A DNA stretch of 64,000 nucleotides from Actinacidiphila cocklensis (GTDB lineage: Bacteria; Actinomycetota; Actinomycetes; Streptomycetales; Streptomycetaceae). Made by a program: the position numbers and the translations under genes. Shown here piece after piece: positions 26,225 to 33,800 of the stretch (the first letter of the stretch is position 1; each line of letters starts with the position of its first letter). Under the pieces are notes generated by a model. It did not search any database. It saw nothing but the letters and a program-made list of their open reading frames with translations, and had not been told where the DNA came from. The stretch is taken from contig NZ_CAJSLV010000044.1 of NCBI RefSeq assembly GCF_907177275.1, forward strand, positions 62,001 to 126,000, written 5' to 3'.

Positions 26225-27504
26225 GGAAGGACCTCCGGGGCGGGGATGTGTTCTGGGAGGGTCTGGAACAGCTGGTCGTCCGACGGCTCGTCGGCCGGTT
26301 CTGCGTCCGCTTCGGCATCCGGGTCGGTGCCGGGCGGGAGCGCGCGGTCGCGGGCGATCCCGGCCTCGGGAAGCCGCAGTGTGAAGGTGGAGCCCTGGCC
26401 TTCCGCGCTCCACACGGTGACCTCGCCGCCGTGGGTGGCGGCGACGTGTTTGACGATGGACAGGCCGAGCCCGGTGCCGCCGGTGGCCCGCGAGCGCGCC
26501 GGGTCGACCCGGTAGAAGCGCTCGAAGACCCGGTCGCGGTCCTTCTCGGAGATGCCGATGCCCTGGTCGGTGACGGAGATCTCGATGAGGTCGCCCCCGG
26601 TCGCGGCGATCCGGCGTCCTGCTATCCCGACCCGGGTGCGGGCCGGGCTGTAGTTGACGGCGTTCTCGACGAGGTTGCCGAGCGCTGCCGCGAGCTGGCC
26701 CCGGTTGCCCCATATGAAGAGGTCGGGTGTGGTGCCGGTGGCCATGGTGATCTGCTTGGTGTTGGCCTGGTGGCGGCAGCGGTCGACGGCTTCGGCGACC
26801 AGGTCGTCCACCGCCACCGGCTCCGCGTCGTCCAGCAGGTCGTCGTCCTGGACCCGGGAGAGGTCGATGATCTCCTGCACCAGGCTGGTCAGCCGGGTGG
26901 CCTCGATCTGCATCCGGCCGGCGAAGCGGACGACCGCCTCGGGGTCGTCCGAGGCGTCCATCACGGCCTCGGACAGCAGCGAGAGGGCGCCGACCGGCGT
27001 TTTCAGCTCATGGCTGACATTTGCCACGAAGTCCCGCCGTACCGCCTCGATCCGCCGGGCCTCGGTGAGGTCCTCGACCAGCAGCAGCACCAGCCGGGAG
27101 CCCAGCGGCGCCACCCGGGCGGAGACCGCGAGGCCCTCGCCGCGCCCCGCGCCGCGGCGCGGAAGGTCGAGTTCCACCTGGCGTATCTCGCCGTCCCGCC
27201 GGGTCTCGCGGGCCATCTGCAGCATCTGGTCGACGGCCAGCCGGCCGCCGCGTACCAGTCCGAGGGCATATGCCGCGGAGCTGGCCTTGACCACGATGTC
27301 GCCCTCGTCCAGGACGACGGCCGACGAGCGCAGTACGGACAGCACGGTGTCCACTCCCGGCGGGAGCACGGCGTCCGTGTGCAGTGCGGTACGGGTCGGG
27401 CGGGCCTGTTCCCGCTCGCTCCAGCGGAACGCGAGCACGGCGATCACGCCGGTCAGGAGACCGGCTATCGCACTGGCTGCGGCGACTGCCGCGTTCACGT
27501 CCAT
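26221..27504 (-). CDS. phoR: Phosphate sensor kinase PhoR
   Basis: A 427-residue histidine kinase paired with PhoP. One N-terminal membrane helix (AGLLTGVIAVLAFRW, residues 14-28) is followed by a PAS-like linker, the HisKA box with His165 (NVSHELKTPVG), and an HATPase domain (N-box LGNLVENAVNYSP, G-boxes VTDQGIGI and GGTGLGLSIVKHVA). The ATG at 27504 places the helix at the start; longer frames lack support. It is divergent from phoU with a PHO-box-like array in between, so it should be autoregulated by PhoP. Confidence 0.96.
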   Translation of the reverse strand: MDVNAAVAAASAIAGLLTGVIAVLAFRWSEREQARPTRTALHTDAVLPPGVDTVLSVLRSSAVVLDEGDIVVKASSAAYALGLVRGGRLAVDQMLQMARETRRDGEIRQVELDLPRRGAGRGEGLAVSARVAPLGSRLVLLLVEDLTEARRIEAVRRDFVANVSHELKTPVGALSLLSEAVMDASDDPEAVVRFAGRMQIEATRLTSLVQEIIDLSRVQDDDLLDDAEPVAVDDLVAEAVDRCRHQANTKQITMATGTTPDLFIWGNRGQLAAALGNLVENAVNYSPARTRVGIAGRRIAATGGDLIEISVTDQGIGISEKDRDRVFERFYRVDPARSRATGGTGLGLSIVKHVAATHGGEVTVWSAEGQGSTFTLRLPEAGIARDRALPPGTDPDAEADAEPADEPSDDQLFQTLPEHIPAPEVLP

Positions 27505-27577
27505 GGCCCCAGGGTAGGTGGCATGCTCAAGCACTCCACAACCCTGAGAGCTACCTCTCAGATGCACGTTGCCAAGA

Positions 27578-27610
27578 GTTCACCTTCACGTAGGTGCTGA
27601 TTCACTCCGG
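27578..27610. promoter_or_regulatory. PHO-box-like direct repeats between phoR and phoU
   Basis: Three consecutive 11-bp units, GTTCACCTTCA, CGTAGGTGCTG and ATTCACTCCGG, in the divergent phoRP-phoU gap. PhoP sites in Streptomyces are direct repeats of 11 bp with a GTTCACC-type core; units 1 and 3 fit well, unit 2 poorly. Position and spacing support PhoP control of both units. Confidence 0.65.
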
Positions 27611-27716
27611 GTGCGCGGACGGTACGCACAGGCCCATCAGCGTGGCAGCGTGGAGGAGAAGCCTCTGTACTGGCCTGAGCACTTTCTGCACATTCTGCTC
27701 ATACGGAAGGAACGCG

Positions 27717-28397
27717 ATGCGGGACGCATACCACGAGGAGCTTGACTCCATCGGTGACGGGCTGGTCGAGATGGCCAGGCTGGTCGGCTCGGCAATAGGC
27801 CGCGCCACCACCGCACTGCTCGACGCGGACCTCAACATCGCGGAAAGCGTGATCGCCGCGGACGAGAAGGTGGACGACCTCCAGCGCGAGCTGGAGACCC
27901 GGGCGATCAACCTGCTGGCCCGCCAGCAGCCGGTGGCCACCGACCTGCGGATCGTCGTCACCAGCCTGCGGATGAGCGCCGACCTGGAGCGCTCCGGCGA
28001 CCTGGCCCGCCACGTCGCCAAGCTCGCCCGGCTGCGCTTCCCGGTCTCGGCCGTCCCGCACGACCTGCACAGCACCATCCTGGAGATGGGCCAGCTCGCG
28101 CAGCGGCTGATGGCCAAGGCCGCCGAGGTGATCATCACCAAGGACGTGGACGACGCCCTGCAGCTCGAAGCCGACGACGACCGCATGGACGAGCTGCACC
28201 GCACCCTCTTCCAGCACCTGCTGGACGACCGCTGGAAGCACGGCATAGAGACCGCCGTGGACGTCACCCTGGTCGGCCGCTACTACGAGCGCTTCGCCGA
28301 CCACGCCGTCTCCGTCGCCAAGCGCGTGGTCTACCTGGTGACCGGCGAGCACGTCGACGCGATGTCGCCGACCCCGACGCAGGTGGAAGGCGCGTAA
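27717..28397 (+). CDS. phoU: Phosphate transport regulator PhoU
   Basis: A 226-residue PhoU with two repeated three-helix bundles. Conserved metal-binding motifs are DEKVDDLQRELE in the first half and EADDDRMDELHRTLF in the second, with VATDLRIVVTSLRMSADLER and RYYERFADHAVSVAKRVVYL. It restrains the phosphate response by coupling the PstSCAB transporter to PhoR. The ATG at 27717 has GGAAGG upstream; the longer frame is not conserved in composition. It is transcribed away from phoRP across the PHO-box-like region. Confidence 0.96.
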   Translation: MRDAYHEELDSIGDGLVEMARLVGSAIGRATTALLDADLNIAESVIAADEKVDDLQRELETRAINLLARQQPVATDLRIVVTSLRMSADLERSGDLARHVAKLARLRFPVSAVPHDLHSTILEMGQLAQRLMAKAAEVIITKDVDDALQLEADDDRMDELHRTLFQHLLDDRWKHGIETAVDVTLVGRYYERFADHAVSVAKRVVYLVTGEHVDAMSPTPTQVEGA

Positions 28398-28516
28398 CCG
28401 GGGCGGGGGGCGTGCGGGTGGTGCTCCTGTGGGCGTTATGCCCTTGTGCGCCCTTGATGCGCGGCTGCACACGGGAGTTCACTGGTGAGTGAGCTAAGCC
28501 TGAGGAGGGCGCACTG

Positions 28517-28675
28517 ATGCCGGAGACCCCCACGCCCGTACCCGTACGCGACCAGTCGACGTCCGACGCCGTATCTCCGCTGCGGACCCCACTCCCCCTG
28601 GTCGCCGCATGCGGCTGCGGCTCCGGCTGCGGCTGCGGCTGCCAGTCCGGCGGCGCCTGCCAGTGCGGCGGCTGA
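28517..28675 (+). CDS. 52-residue cysteine-rich peptide (metallothionein-like)
   Basis: A small gene too short for common cut-offs. GAGGAGGG lies 9-15 bp before the ATG. The protein has a Pro/Thr/Val N-terminus (MPETPTPVPVRDQSTSD) and a C-terminal cluster ACGCGSGCGCGCQSGGACQC followed by GG. Seven cysteines fall at residues 32, 34, 38, 40, 42, 48 and 50, in C-x-C pairs typical of metal-thiolate binding. It has no signal peptide. It follows phoU by 120 bp on the same strand and ends just before a strong terminator, so it may be co-transcribed with phoU. Metal binding is inferred from composition. Confidence 0.8.
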   Translation: MPETPTPVPVRDQSTSDAVSPLRTPLPLVAACGCGSGCGCGCQSGGACQCGG

Positions 28676-28699
28676 CCAGCTGGGACACAGCACACAGAT

Positions 28700-28740
28700 C
28701 GTGCCCCCGGATCGCGGACCGACCGCGGCCCGGGGGCACG
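28700..28740 (+). terminator. Terminator after the cysteine-rich peptide gene
   Basis: An outer 11-bp stem (CGTGCCCCCGG and its complement) encloses an inner 5-bp stem (CGCGG/CCGCG). It lies 25 bp after the stop of the small gene and closes the phoU unit. Confidence 0.85.
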
Positions 28741-29007
28741 TCTGCAGCGAAGATTACGTGACCGCCGGCAGTGCCCACGCTGCGCTCCCGCTCGCCCGCC
28801 GCGCGCCCGCCCTCAGCCGATCGGTTGATACCGCTGAGCCGTCCGGCGGATCAGCCGCCCCCCGCCGCACAGGACCGGCCGGCCGATGCCGCCGGAGCGC
28901 CGCCCTTGCCACGCTGGTGGCGGCGGCCCGGAACCCTTCCGGAGCCCGTGAGGAGCCCTCCGAACCCCTCGGAAGCGCCTCCGGAACCGGAAAAGGACGG
29001 CGCGCGC

Positions 29008-29937
29008 ATGCCGGCGGTCATCGAGGTGCGGAACCTGCACAAGAGATACGGGCCACACGTCGCGGTCGACGATGTCTCGTTCGCCGTGGAGCAGGGCGAG
29101 ATCTTCGGGATTCTCGGCCCGAACGGGGCCGGCAAGACGACCACCGTCGAGTGCGTCGAGGGGCTGCGGACACCCGACCGGGGCGAGATCGACGTACTGG
29201 GGCTCGATCCGCGGCGCGACCGCGCCGAGTTGACCCAGCGGCTCGGGGTCCAGCTCCAGGACGGTCAGCTCCCCGACCGGCTGAGGGTCGGCGAGGCACT
29301 GCGCCTGTACGGCTCCTTCTACCGCAGGCCGGCCGACCCGGCGGCCCTCGCGGACGCCCTCGGCCTGGCCGGGGCGCAGCGGACCCCGTACGCCGCGCTG
29401 TCCGGCGGGCAGAAGCAGCGGCTCTCCATCGCGCTCGCGCTGATCGGCAGCCCCGAGGTGGCCGTCCTGGACGAGCTGACCACCGGCCTTGACCCGCAGG
29501 CCCGCCGTGACACCTGGGACCTGATCCAGGACGTCCGTGCCCGCGGGGTGACGATCCTGCTGGTCACGCACTTCATGGCGGAGGCGGAGCGGCTGTGCGA
29601 CCGGGTGGCGGTGATCGACGGGGGCCGGGTCGTCGCGCTGGACAGCCCGGCCGCCCTGGCCGAGCGCGTCCAGGGCGGCCAGCGCATCCGCTTCCGGCCG
29701 TCCGTGCCGTTCGAGGACGCCCTGCTCACCGATCTGCCCGACGTCACAGGCCTCACCCGGCAGGGCGATGTCGTGGTGGTCACCGGCACGGACAACGCGC
29801 TGGGCGCGGTCACCTCGGTGCTGGCCCGCCACGACATCGCGGCGGACCACCTGCGGGTGGAGCAGGCCGGCCTGGAGGACGCGTTCGTCGCGCTGACCGG
29901 GGGCGACGAGAAAACGAGGAGAAGGAGAACGCCATGA
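29008..29937 (+). CDS. ABC transporter ATPase (DrrA-like exporter)
   Basis: A 309-residue ATPase of the drug/antibiotic export type. Walker A is GPNGAGKTTTVE, signature LSGGQKQRLS, Walker B VAVLDELTTGLDP and the switch His VTHFMAEAE. A C-terminal regulatory part (DVVVVTGTDNALGAV.. AGLEDAFVALTG) is as in DrrA. The ATG at 29008 has AAAAGGA upstream; the open frame before it is Pro-rich noncoding-like sequence. The stop overlaps the permease ATG (ATGA), and a two-component system follows immediately, which probably senses the exported compound or the stress that requires export. Confidence 0.92.
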   Translation: MPAVIEVRNLHKRYGPHVAVDDVSFAVEQGEIFGILGPNGAGKTTTVECVEGLRTPDRGEIDVLGLDPRRDRAELTQRLGVQLQDGQLPDRLRVGEALRLYGSFYRRPADPAALADALGLAGAQRTPYAALSGGQKQRLSIALALIGSPEVAVLDELTTGLDPQARRDTWDLIQDVRARGVTILLVTHFMAEAERLCDRVAVIDGGRVVALDSPAALAERVQGGQRIRFRPSVPFEDALLTDLPDVTGLTRQGDVVVVTGTDNALGAVTSVLARHDIAADHLRVEQAGLEDAFVALTGGDEKTRRRRTP

Positions 29938-30716
29938 CGGCCCACGCCAGCGCCGTTCCCGTCCCGCCCGCCGCCCGCCCGGGGTCGGTGCTGGGGCGGT
30001 TGACCCGCACCGAGCTGCGGCTGTTCGTCCGGGAGAAGGCGGGTCCCGCCTTCGCGATCGCGCTGCCGCTCGCGCTGCTGACCGTCTTCGGCAACATCCC
30101 CTACTACCACCGGCACCGGATCGGCGGCTCCACGCTCCTGGAGCTGTACGTCCCGATCCTGGCCTCCTTCGTCCTTGCCACGCTGTCCTTCAACTGGGTG
30201 CCCGCGGCGATGGCCGGCTACCGGGAGAAGGGGGTGCTGCGCCGCCTGCGGACCACCCCGGTCGGGCCGGCCCGCGTGCTGGCCGCCCAGCTCCTGGTCA
30301 GCCTGGCGACCGCGGCCGTCGCGGTGGCCGCCGTCCTCCTGGTGGCCCGGCTCTCCTTCGGGGTGCCGCTGCCGCGGCAGGCCGCCGGGTACCTCGCCGG
30401 CCTCGTGCTGGCCGCGCTCGCCCTCATGGCCATCGGCCTGTTCGTCGCCGCGGTCTCCCCCAACGGCCGGGTCGCCAACGCCGTGGGCGCCACCCTCTTC
30501 TACGTCATGATGTTCTCCGCCGGGCTGTTCCTCCCGATCGCCGCCATGCCCCCGCTGCTGCGGCACATCAGCCGGGCCGCACCGCTCGGCGCCGCCGCCC
30601 AGGCGCTGACCGACGCCACCCAGGGACACTGGCCGCACGCCCTCCAGCTGCTCACTCTCGCCGGCTACGCCGTTGTCTTCGGCGCGGCGGCGGTGAGATC
30701 GTTCCGATGGGAGTGA
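29934..30716 (+). CDS. ABC-2 type permease (DrrB-like)
   Basis: A 260-residue membrane protein with six predicted helices, e.g. AFAIALPLALLTVFG, YVPILASFVLATLSF, LLVSLATAAVAVAAVLLVAR, AGLVLAALALMAIGLFVAAV, ATLFYVMMFSAGLFLPI, LTLAGYAVVFGAAAVRSF. The cytoplasmic segment YREKGVLRRLRTTPVGPARV is the ABC-2 coupling motif. It overlaps the ATPase gene by 4 bp and runs into the sensor-kinase gene, so all four genes form one operon. The substrate is unknown; DrrAB-type pairs export hydrophobic drugs or endogenous metabolites. Confidence 0.92.
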   Translation: MTAHASAVPVPPAARPGSVLGRLTRTELRLFVREKAGPAFAIALPLALLTVFGNIPYYHRHRIGGSTLLELYVPILASFVLATLSFNWVPAAMAGYREKGVLRRLRTTPVGPARVLAAQLLVSLATAAVAVAAVLLVARLSFGVPLPRQAAGYLAGLVLAALALMAIGLFVAAVSPNGRVANAVGATLFYVMMFSAGLFLPIAAMPPLLRHISRAAPLGAAAQALTDATQGHWPHALQLLTLAGYAVVFGAAAVRSFRWE

Positions 30717-30736
30717 GGCCGATCCGGAGGGCACCG

Positions 30737-32035
30737 ATGAGCAGGCGGGAAGCCAGGCGGCAGGCGCGGCAGGAGGCCAGACGGCAGGTGCTCGCCCGCG
30801 CGGGCGAGCAGGACGCGCGGCTGCTCCCGCTGATGACCGTCGCCCCGTACGCCATCCTCGCCGCCCTCGCCGTGGCGATCCTGATCGCCGAACACCGCTC
30901 GGGCGGCGACCTGCTGGTCGACCTCGGCCTGTGCGCGGCGACCGCGCTGTGGCTGCTGTCGATGTTCAGCCTGCGCCCCCAGCGGTGGGAGCGGCCCGCG
31001 GCGATGGGGGTCTTCTTCGCCGGGCTGATGGTGCTCGCCTGCCTCCTCGTCCTGCGCGATCCGTGGTTCGGCCTGTTCACGCCCGCCTGCTACTTCTACG
31101 CCTTCGGCATCCTGCCCTGGCCGGGGCGGCTGCCGGGGGTCGCCGCGGCCGCGCTGGTGTCGGGCAGCGCCCAGGCCTCGGGCATCCCCAAGGGCGACGC
31201 CACCGGCTGGATCGCCTTCGCCGCGGTACTGGCCGTCAACGTGGTCTGCATGTGCGGCTTCGCGTGGTGGGAGCGGGACGCCGAGGTGCGGGGCAAGGAA
31301 CGGGAAGCGGCCCTGGAGCAGGTGCGGGAGGCGAACCAGCGGCTCCAGGCCACCCTGGACGACAACGCCGGGCTGCACCGGCAGCTGCTGGCCCGGGCCA
31401 GGGAGGCCGGGGTCCTCGACGAACGGCAGCGGATGGCCCGGGAGATCCACGACACCCTAGCGCAGGGCCTCATCGGGATCATCACGCAGCTGCAGGCCGC
31501 CGAGCAGTCGGGCGACATCCCCGACCGGTGGCGGGCGCACTTCGCCGCCGCGACCAGGATGGCCCGCGAGAGCCTGGCCGAGGCACGGCGCTCGGTGGAC
31601 GCCCTGCGCCCCGAGCAGCTGGAGACCGCCGAGCTGGGGGACGCGCTGGCCGGCGTCGCCGAGCGCTGGTCGGTGCTGCACGGGGTCGCCGTCCGGGTCA
31701 CCACCACAGGGACCACCCGGCCGATGCGGCCGGAGGCCGAACTGGCGCTGCTGCGGGCGGCGCAGGAGGCACTGGCCAACGTGGCCCGGCACGCGCAGGC
31801 CGGCAGCGTCGCGCTGACGCTCGGCTACCGGGAGCGGGACGTCGCGCTGGAGGTGCGCGACGACGGGTGCGGCTTCGCGGCGCCGACGCCCGCACCGGGC
31901 GGCGGGTTCGGGCTGAAGGCGATGCGCGAACGTATCGAGGGCCTGTCCGGCACCCTGCGGGTCCGCTCGGAACCCGGCTCGGGCACGACCGTCTCCGCCC
32001 TCGTACCGCACGCGACGGCCGAGGTGCGCGCGTGA
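30737..32035 (+). CDS. NarL-type sensor histidine kinase
   Basis: A 432-residue membrane kinase. The N-terminal half has about four helices (VAPYAILAALAVAILIAEH, LCAATALWLLSMFSL, AMGVFFAGLMVLACLLVLR, WIAFAAVLAVNVVCMCGFAW), then a coiled coil (EREAALEQVREANQRLQATL), HisKA_3 with RMAREIHDTLAQG (phospho-acceptor His), and a HATPase domain (EALANVARHAQAGSVAL, DDGCGF, GFGLKAMRERIEGL). ATG at 30737 is preferred because GGAGG lies 6 bp upstream; another ATG at 30707 overlaps the permease. Its stop region carries a 20-bp duplication that displaced the next start. Confidence 0.9.
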   Translation: MSRREARRQARQEARRQVLARAGEQDARLLPLMTVAPYAILAALAVAILIAEHRSGGDLLVDLGLCAATALWLLSMFSLRPQRWERPAAMGVFFAGLMVLACLLVLRDPWFGLFTPACYFYAFGILPWPGRLPGVAAAALVSGSAQASGIPKGDATGWIAFAAVLAVNVVCMCGFAWWERDAEVRGKEREAALEQVREANQRLQATLDDNAGLHRQLLARAREAGVLDERQRMAREIHDTLAQGLIGIITQLQAAEQSGDIPDRWRAHFAAATRMARESLAEARRSVDALRPEQLETAELGDALAGVAERWSVLHGVAVRVTTTGTTRPMRPEAELALLRAAQEALANVARHAQAGSVALTLGYRERDVALEVRDDGCGFAAPTPAPGGGFGLKAMRERIEGLSGTLRVRSEPGSGTTVSALVPHATAEVRA

Positions 32036-32057
32036 ACGCCGAGGTGCGCGCATGAAC
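32018..32057 (+). repeat. 20-bp tandem duplication at kinase/regulator junction
   Basis: GCCGAGGTGCGCGCGTGAAC is followed directly by a second copy with one change (ATGAAC for GTGAAC). The first copy holds the kinase stop as GTGA, the second the regulator start as ATGA. Before duplication the two genes would have overlapped by 4 bp. Confidence 0.85.
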
Positions 32058-32702
32058 GCCCCCGCCCCGATCCGCCTGCTGATCGCCGACGACCACCCCG
32101 TCGTACGGGACGGCCTGAGCGGCATGTTCGCCGCCGACCCCGCCTTCGAGGTGGTGGGCGAGGCGGCGGACGGCGCCGAGGCCGTCCGGCTGGCCGGAAG
32201 CCTGGAACCCGACGTCGTCCTGATGGACCTGCGGATGCCCGGCATGGACGGCGTGGCCGCGATCACCGAGCTGGCCAGGACGGGCAGCCCCGCCCGGGTG
32301 CTGGTCCTGACCACGTACGACTCCGACAGCTACGTCCTGCCGGCCATCGCGGCGGGCGCGACCGGCTACCTCCTCAAGGACGCGCCCCGGGACGAGCTGC
32401 TCCGGGCGGTCCGGGCCGCCGCCAACCACGAGGCGGTCCTCGCCCCCTCGGTGGCGGCCCGCCTGATGGACCGCGTACGCCCCCCGGCCCCCGCCCTGCT
32501 CACCCCGCGCGAGCACGAGGTCCTCACCTGGGTCGCCGCCGGCGCCACCAACCGCGAGGCCGCCGCCCGCCTGCTGATCAGCGAGGCCACGGTCAAGACC
32601 CACCTGCTGAACATCTACGCCAAGCTCGGCGCGAACGACCGCGCCTCGGCCGTGGCCGCCGCCTTCACCCGCGGCATCCTCACTCCCGGGACGGGGGCGT
32701 AG
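32052..32702 (+). CDS. NarL/LuxR-type response regulator
   Basis: A 216-residue response regulator. The receiver domain (LLIADDHPVVRDGLSGMFAA) has Asp59 in VVLMDLRMPGMDG, Thr in LVLTTYDSD and Lys in YLLKDAPRDELL. The LuxR-type helix-turn-helix is at the C-terminus (LTPREHEVLTWVAAGATNRE, ISEATVKTHLLNIYAKLGA). It is the partner of the preceding kinase and the last gene of the exporter operon, so it most likely controls the DrrAB-like transporter. The start ATG lies in the second copy of the 20-bp duplication. Confidence 0.94.
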   Translation: MNAPAPIRLLIADDHPVVRDGLSGMFAADPAFEVVGEAADGAEAVRLAGSLEPDVVLMDLRMPGMDGVAAITELARTGSPARVLVLTTYDSDSYVLPAIAAGATGYLLKDAPRDELLRAVRAAANHEAVLAPSVAARLMDRVRPPAPALLTPREHEVLTWVAAGATNREAAARLLISEATVKTHLLNIYAKLGANDRASAVAAAFTRGILTPGTGA

Positions 32703-32735
32703 TCCCCTGGGCTCCTGGTCTCATAGTCTCCGGCT

Positions 32736-33236
32736 ATGAGCATGATCGGTGAGTACCTGCGCGTGACGGCCGCCGAGCTGGCCCGGGCCGTCGACGACCC
32801 CGACTGGGCGGCCGACCTCGTCGAGCGGATACGCGAGGCGGAGGACGACGCGGAGCCCGCCCCGTCCGACGCGCGCCACTTCAGCACGTACAAGGCCTGG
32901 GACCTGCTCCGCTTCCTGCTGGCCCGCGCCGGCTTCCCGGTGGACGTCGTCCACGGCGAGGAGCCGTTCGCCGAGGACGACGACTGGGGCTACGGCCCGC
33001 CGAAGTACCTTCCCCCGTCACGGGTCCGCCTCGCGGCGCAGGCCCTGCGCGCCACCCCGTACGACCGGCTCACCAGCGGGCTGGACCCTGCCGAGCTGAC
33101 CGCGGCCGAGGTGTACCCCGTCATGTGGGACCAGCCCGGGGCAGTGGAGTGGGGACGCCACTGGTACGACGCCCTGACGCGCTTCCTCTCGGCTGCCGCG
33201 TCCGCGGACGACGCGCTGCTCGTGTGGCTCGACTGA
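32736..33236 (+). CDS. DUF1877 (YfbM-like) family protein
   Basis: A 166-residue cytoplasmic protein. MSMIGEYLRVTAAELARAVD at the start, the STYKAWDLLRFLLARAGF segment, WGYGPPKYLPPSRVRLAAQA and VYPVMWDQPGAVEWGRHWYD are hallmarks of the YfbM/DUF1877 family, whose function is unknown. Length is standard. The gene follows the exporter operon by 34 bp on the same strand but encodes an unrelated protein, so it probably has its own promoter. No active-site motif is evident. Confidence 0.85.
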   Translation: MSMIGEYLRVTAAELARAVDDPDWAADLVERIREAEDDAEPAPSDARHFSTYKAWDLLRFLLARAGFPVDVVHGEEPFAEDDDWGYGPPKYLPPSRVRLAAQALRATPYDRLTSGLDPAELTAAEVYPVMWDQPGAVEWGRHWYDALTRFLSAAASADDALLVWLD

Positions 33237-33243
33237 CTTCCCG

Positions 33244-33606
33244 TCAGCCGAGGTTCTCGGCCGCCTTGGTCCTCGGCCCGCCCACGTCACCGGTGTTGAG
33301 CGTCCCCGCCGGCTCCAGCAGCAGGATCGCGGTCTCCTCCTCCGCGAGGGGGCAGTGCTCGACCCCGCGCGGAACCACGTACAACTCCCCCGGCTCCAGC
33401 ACCACATCACCGTCCCTGAGCTGAATGGTCAGCCGCCCGCTGACGACCAGGAACAGCTCGTCGGTGTCCTCGTGGGTGTGCCAGACGAACTCCCCCTTCA
33501 CCTTGGCGAGCTTGACGTCGTAGTCATTGAGCGCGGCCACTTTCTTCTGCGACCACAGGTCGCTGAACTGCGCCAGCTTCTCCACGAGGTTCACAGCCTC
33601 AGCCAT
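33244..33606 (-). CDS. Cupin domain protein
   Basis: A 120-residue single-domain cupin. The metal-binding motifs are clear: motif 1 FVWHTHEDTDELFLVVSGRL (two His and Glu), motif 2 PGELYVVPRGVEHCPLA (His). Length fits small mono-cupins. The ATG at 33606 has GAGGAGG upstream; an extended open frame beyond it is not supported. It is divergent from adenosine deaminase with a DnaA-box pair in the gap. The substrate is unknown; such proteins are often listed as cupin_2 enzymes or metal-binding stress proteins. Confidence 0.9.
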   Translation of the reverse strand: MAEAVNLVEKLAQFSDLWSQKKVAALNDYDVKLAKVKGEFVWHTHEDTDELFLVVSGRLTIQLRDGDVVLEPGELYVVPRGVEHCPLAEEETAILLLEPAGTLNTGDVGGPRTKAAENLG

Positions 33607-33721
33607 TCCCGCACCCTCCTCGACCCCCGGGCTCTCCGCCCTGCTGCCGCCGAGCATGCCGCACCTGGCCCCCAGCGGTCTTGTACGTTTCTGACGTGCC
33701 CGCTTCCCTGGACGCGGAGAG

Positions 33722-33742
33722 TTGTCCACAGGCTGTGGGTAA
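33722..33742. promoter_or_regulatory. Head-to-head DnaA-box pair
   Basis: TTGTCCACA, the preferred Streptomyces DnaA box, faces TGTGGGTAA (complement TTACCCACA) with 3 bp between. It lies in the cupin/adenosine deaminase gap. Its 17-bp core recurs at 42499-42515 in the AICE. A DnaA-titration or regulatory role is possible. Confidence 0.5.
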
Positions 33743-33800
33743 CTCGCCTTCGCGGCGGCAGGCCTGAAGGGCGGAGCCCCACCACAGAGTCGAGGCACCC

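Noticed and set aside
25544..26713. A longer PhoP frame of 389 codons
   Set aside because: Residues before the GTG at 26224 are a shadow of phoR; PhoP begins VTRVLVVEDEE.
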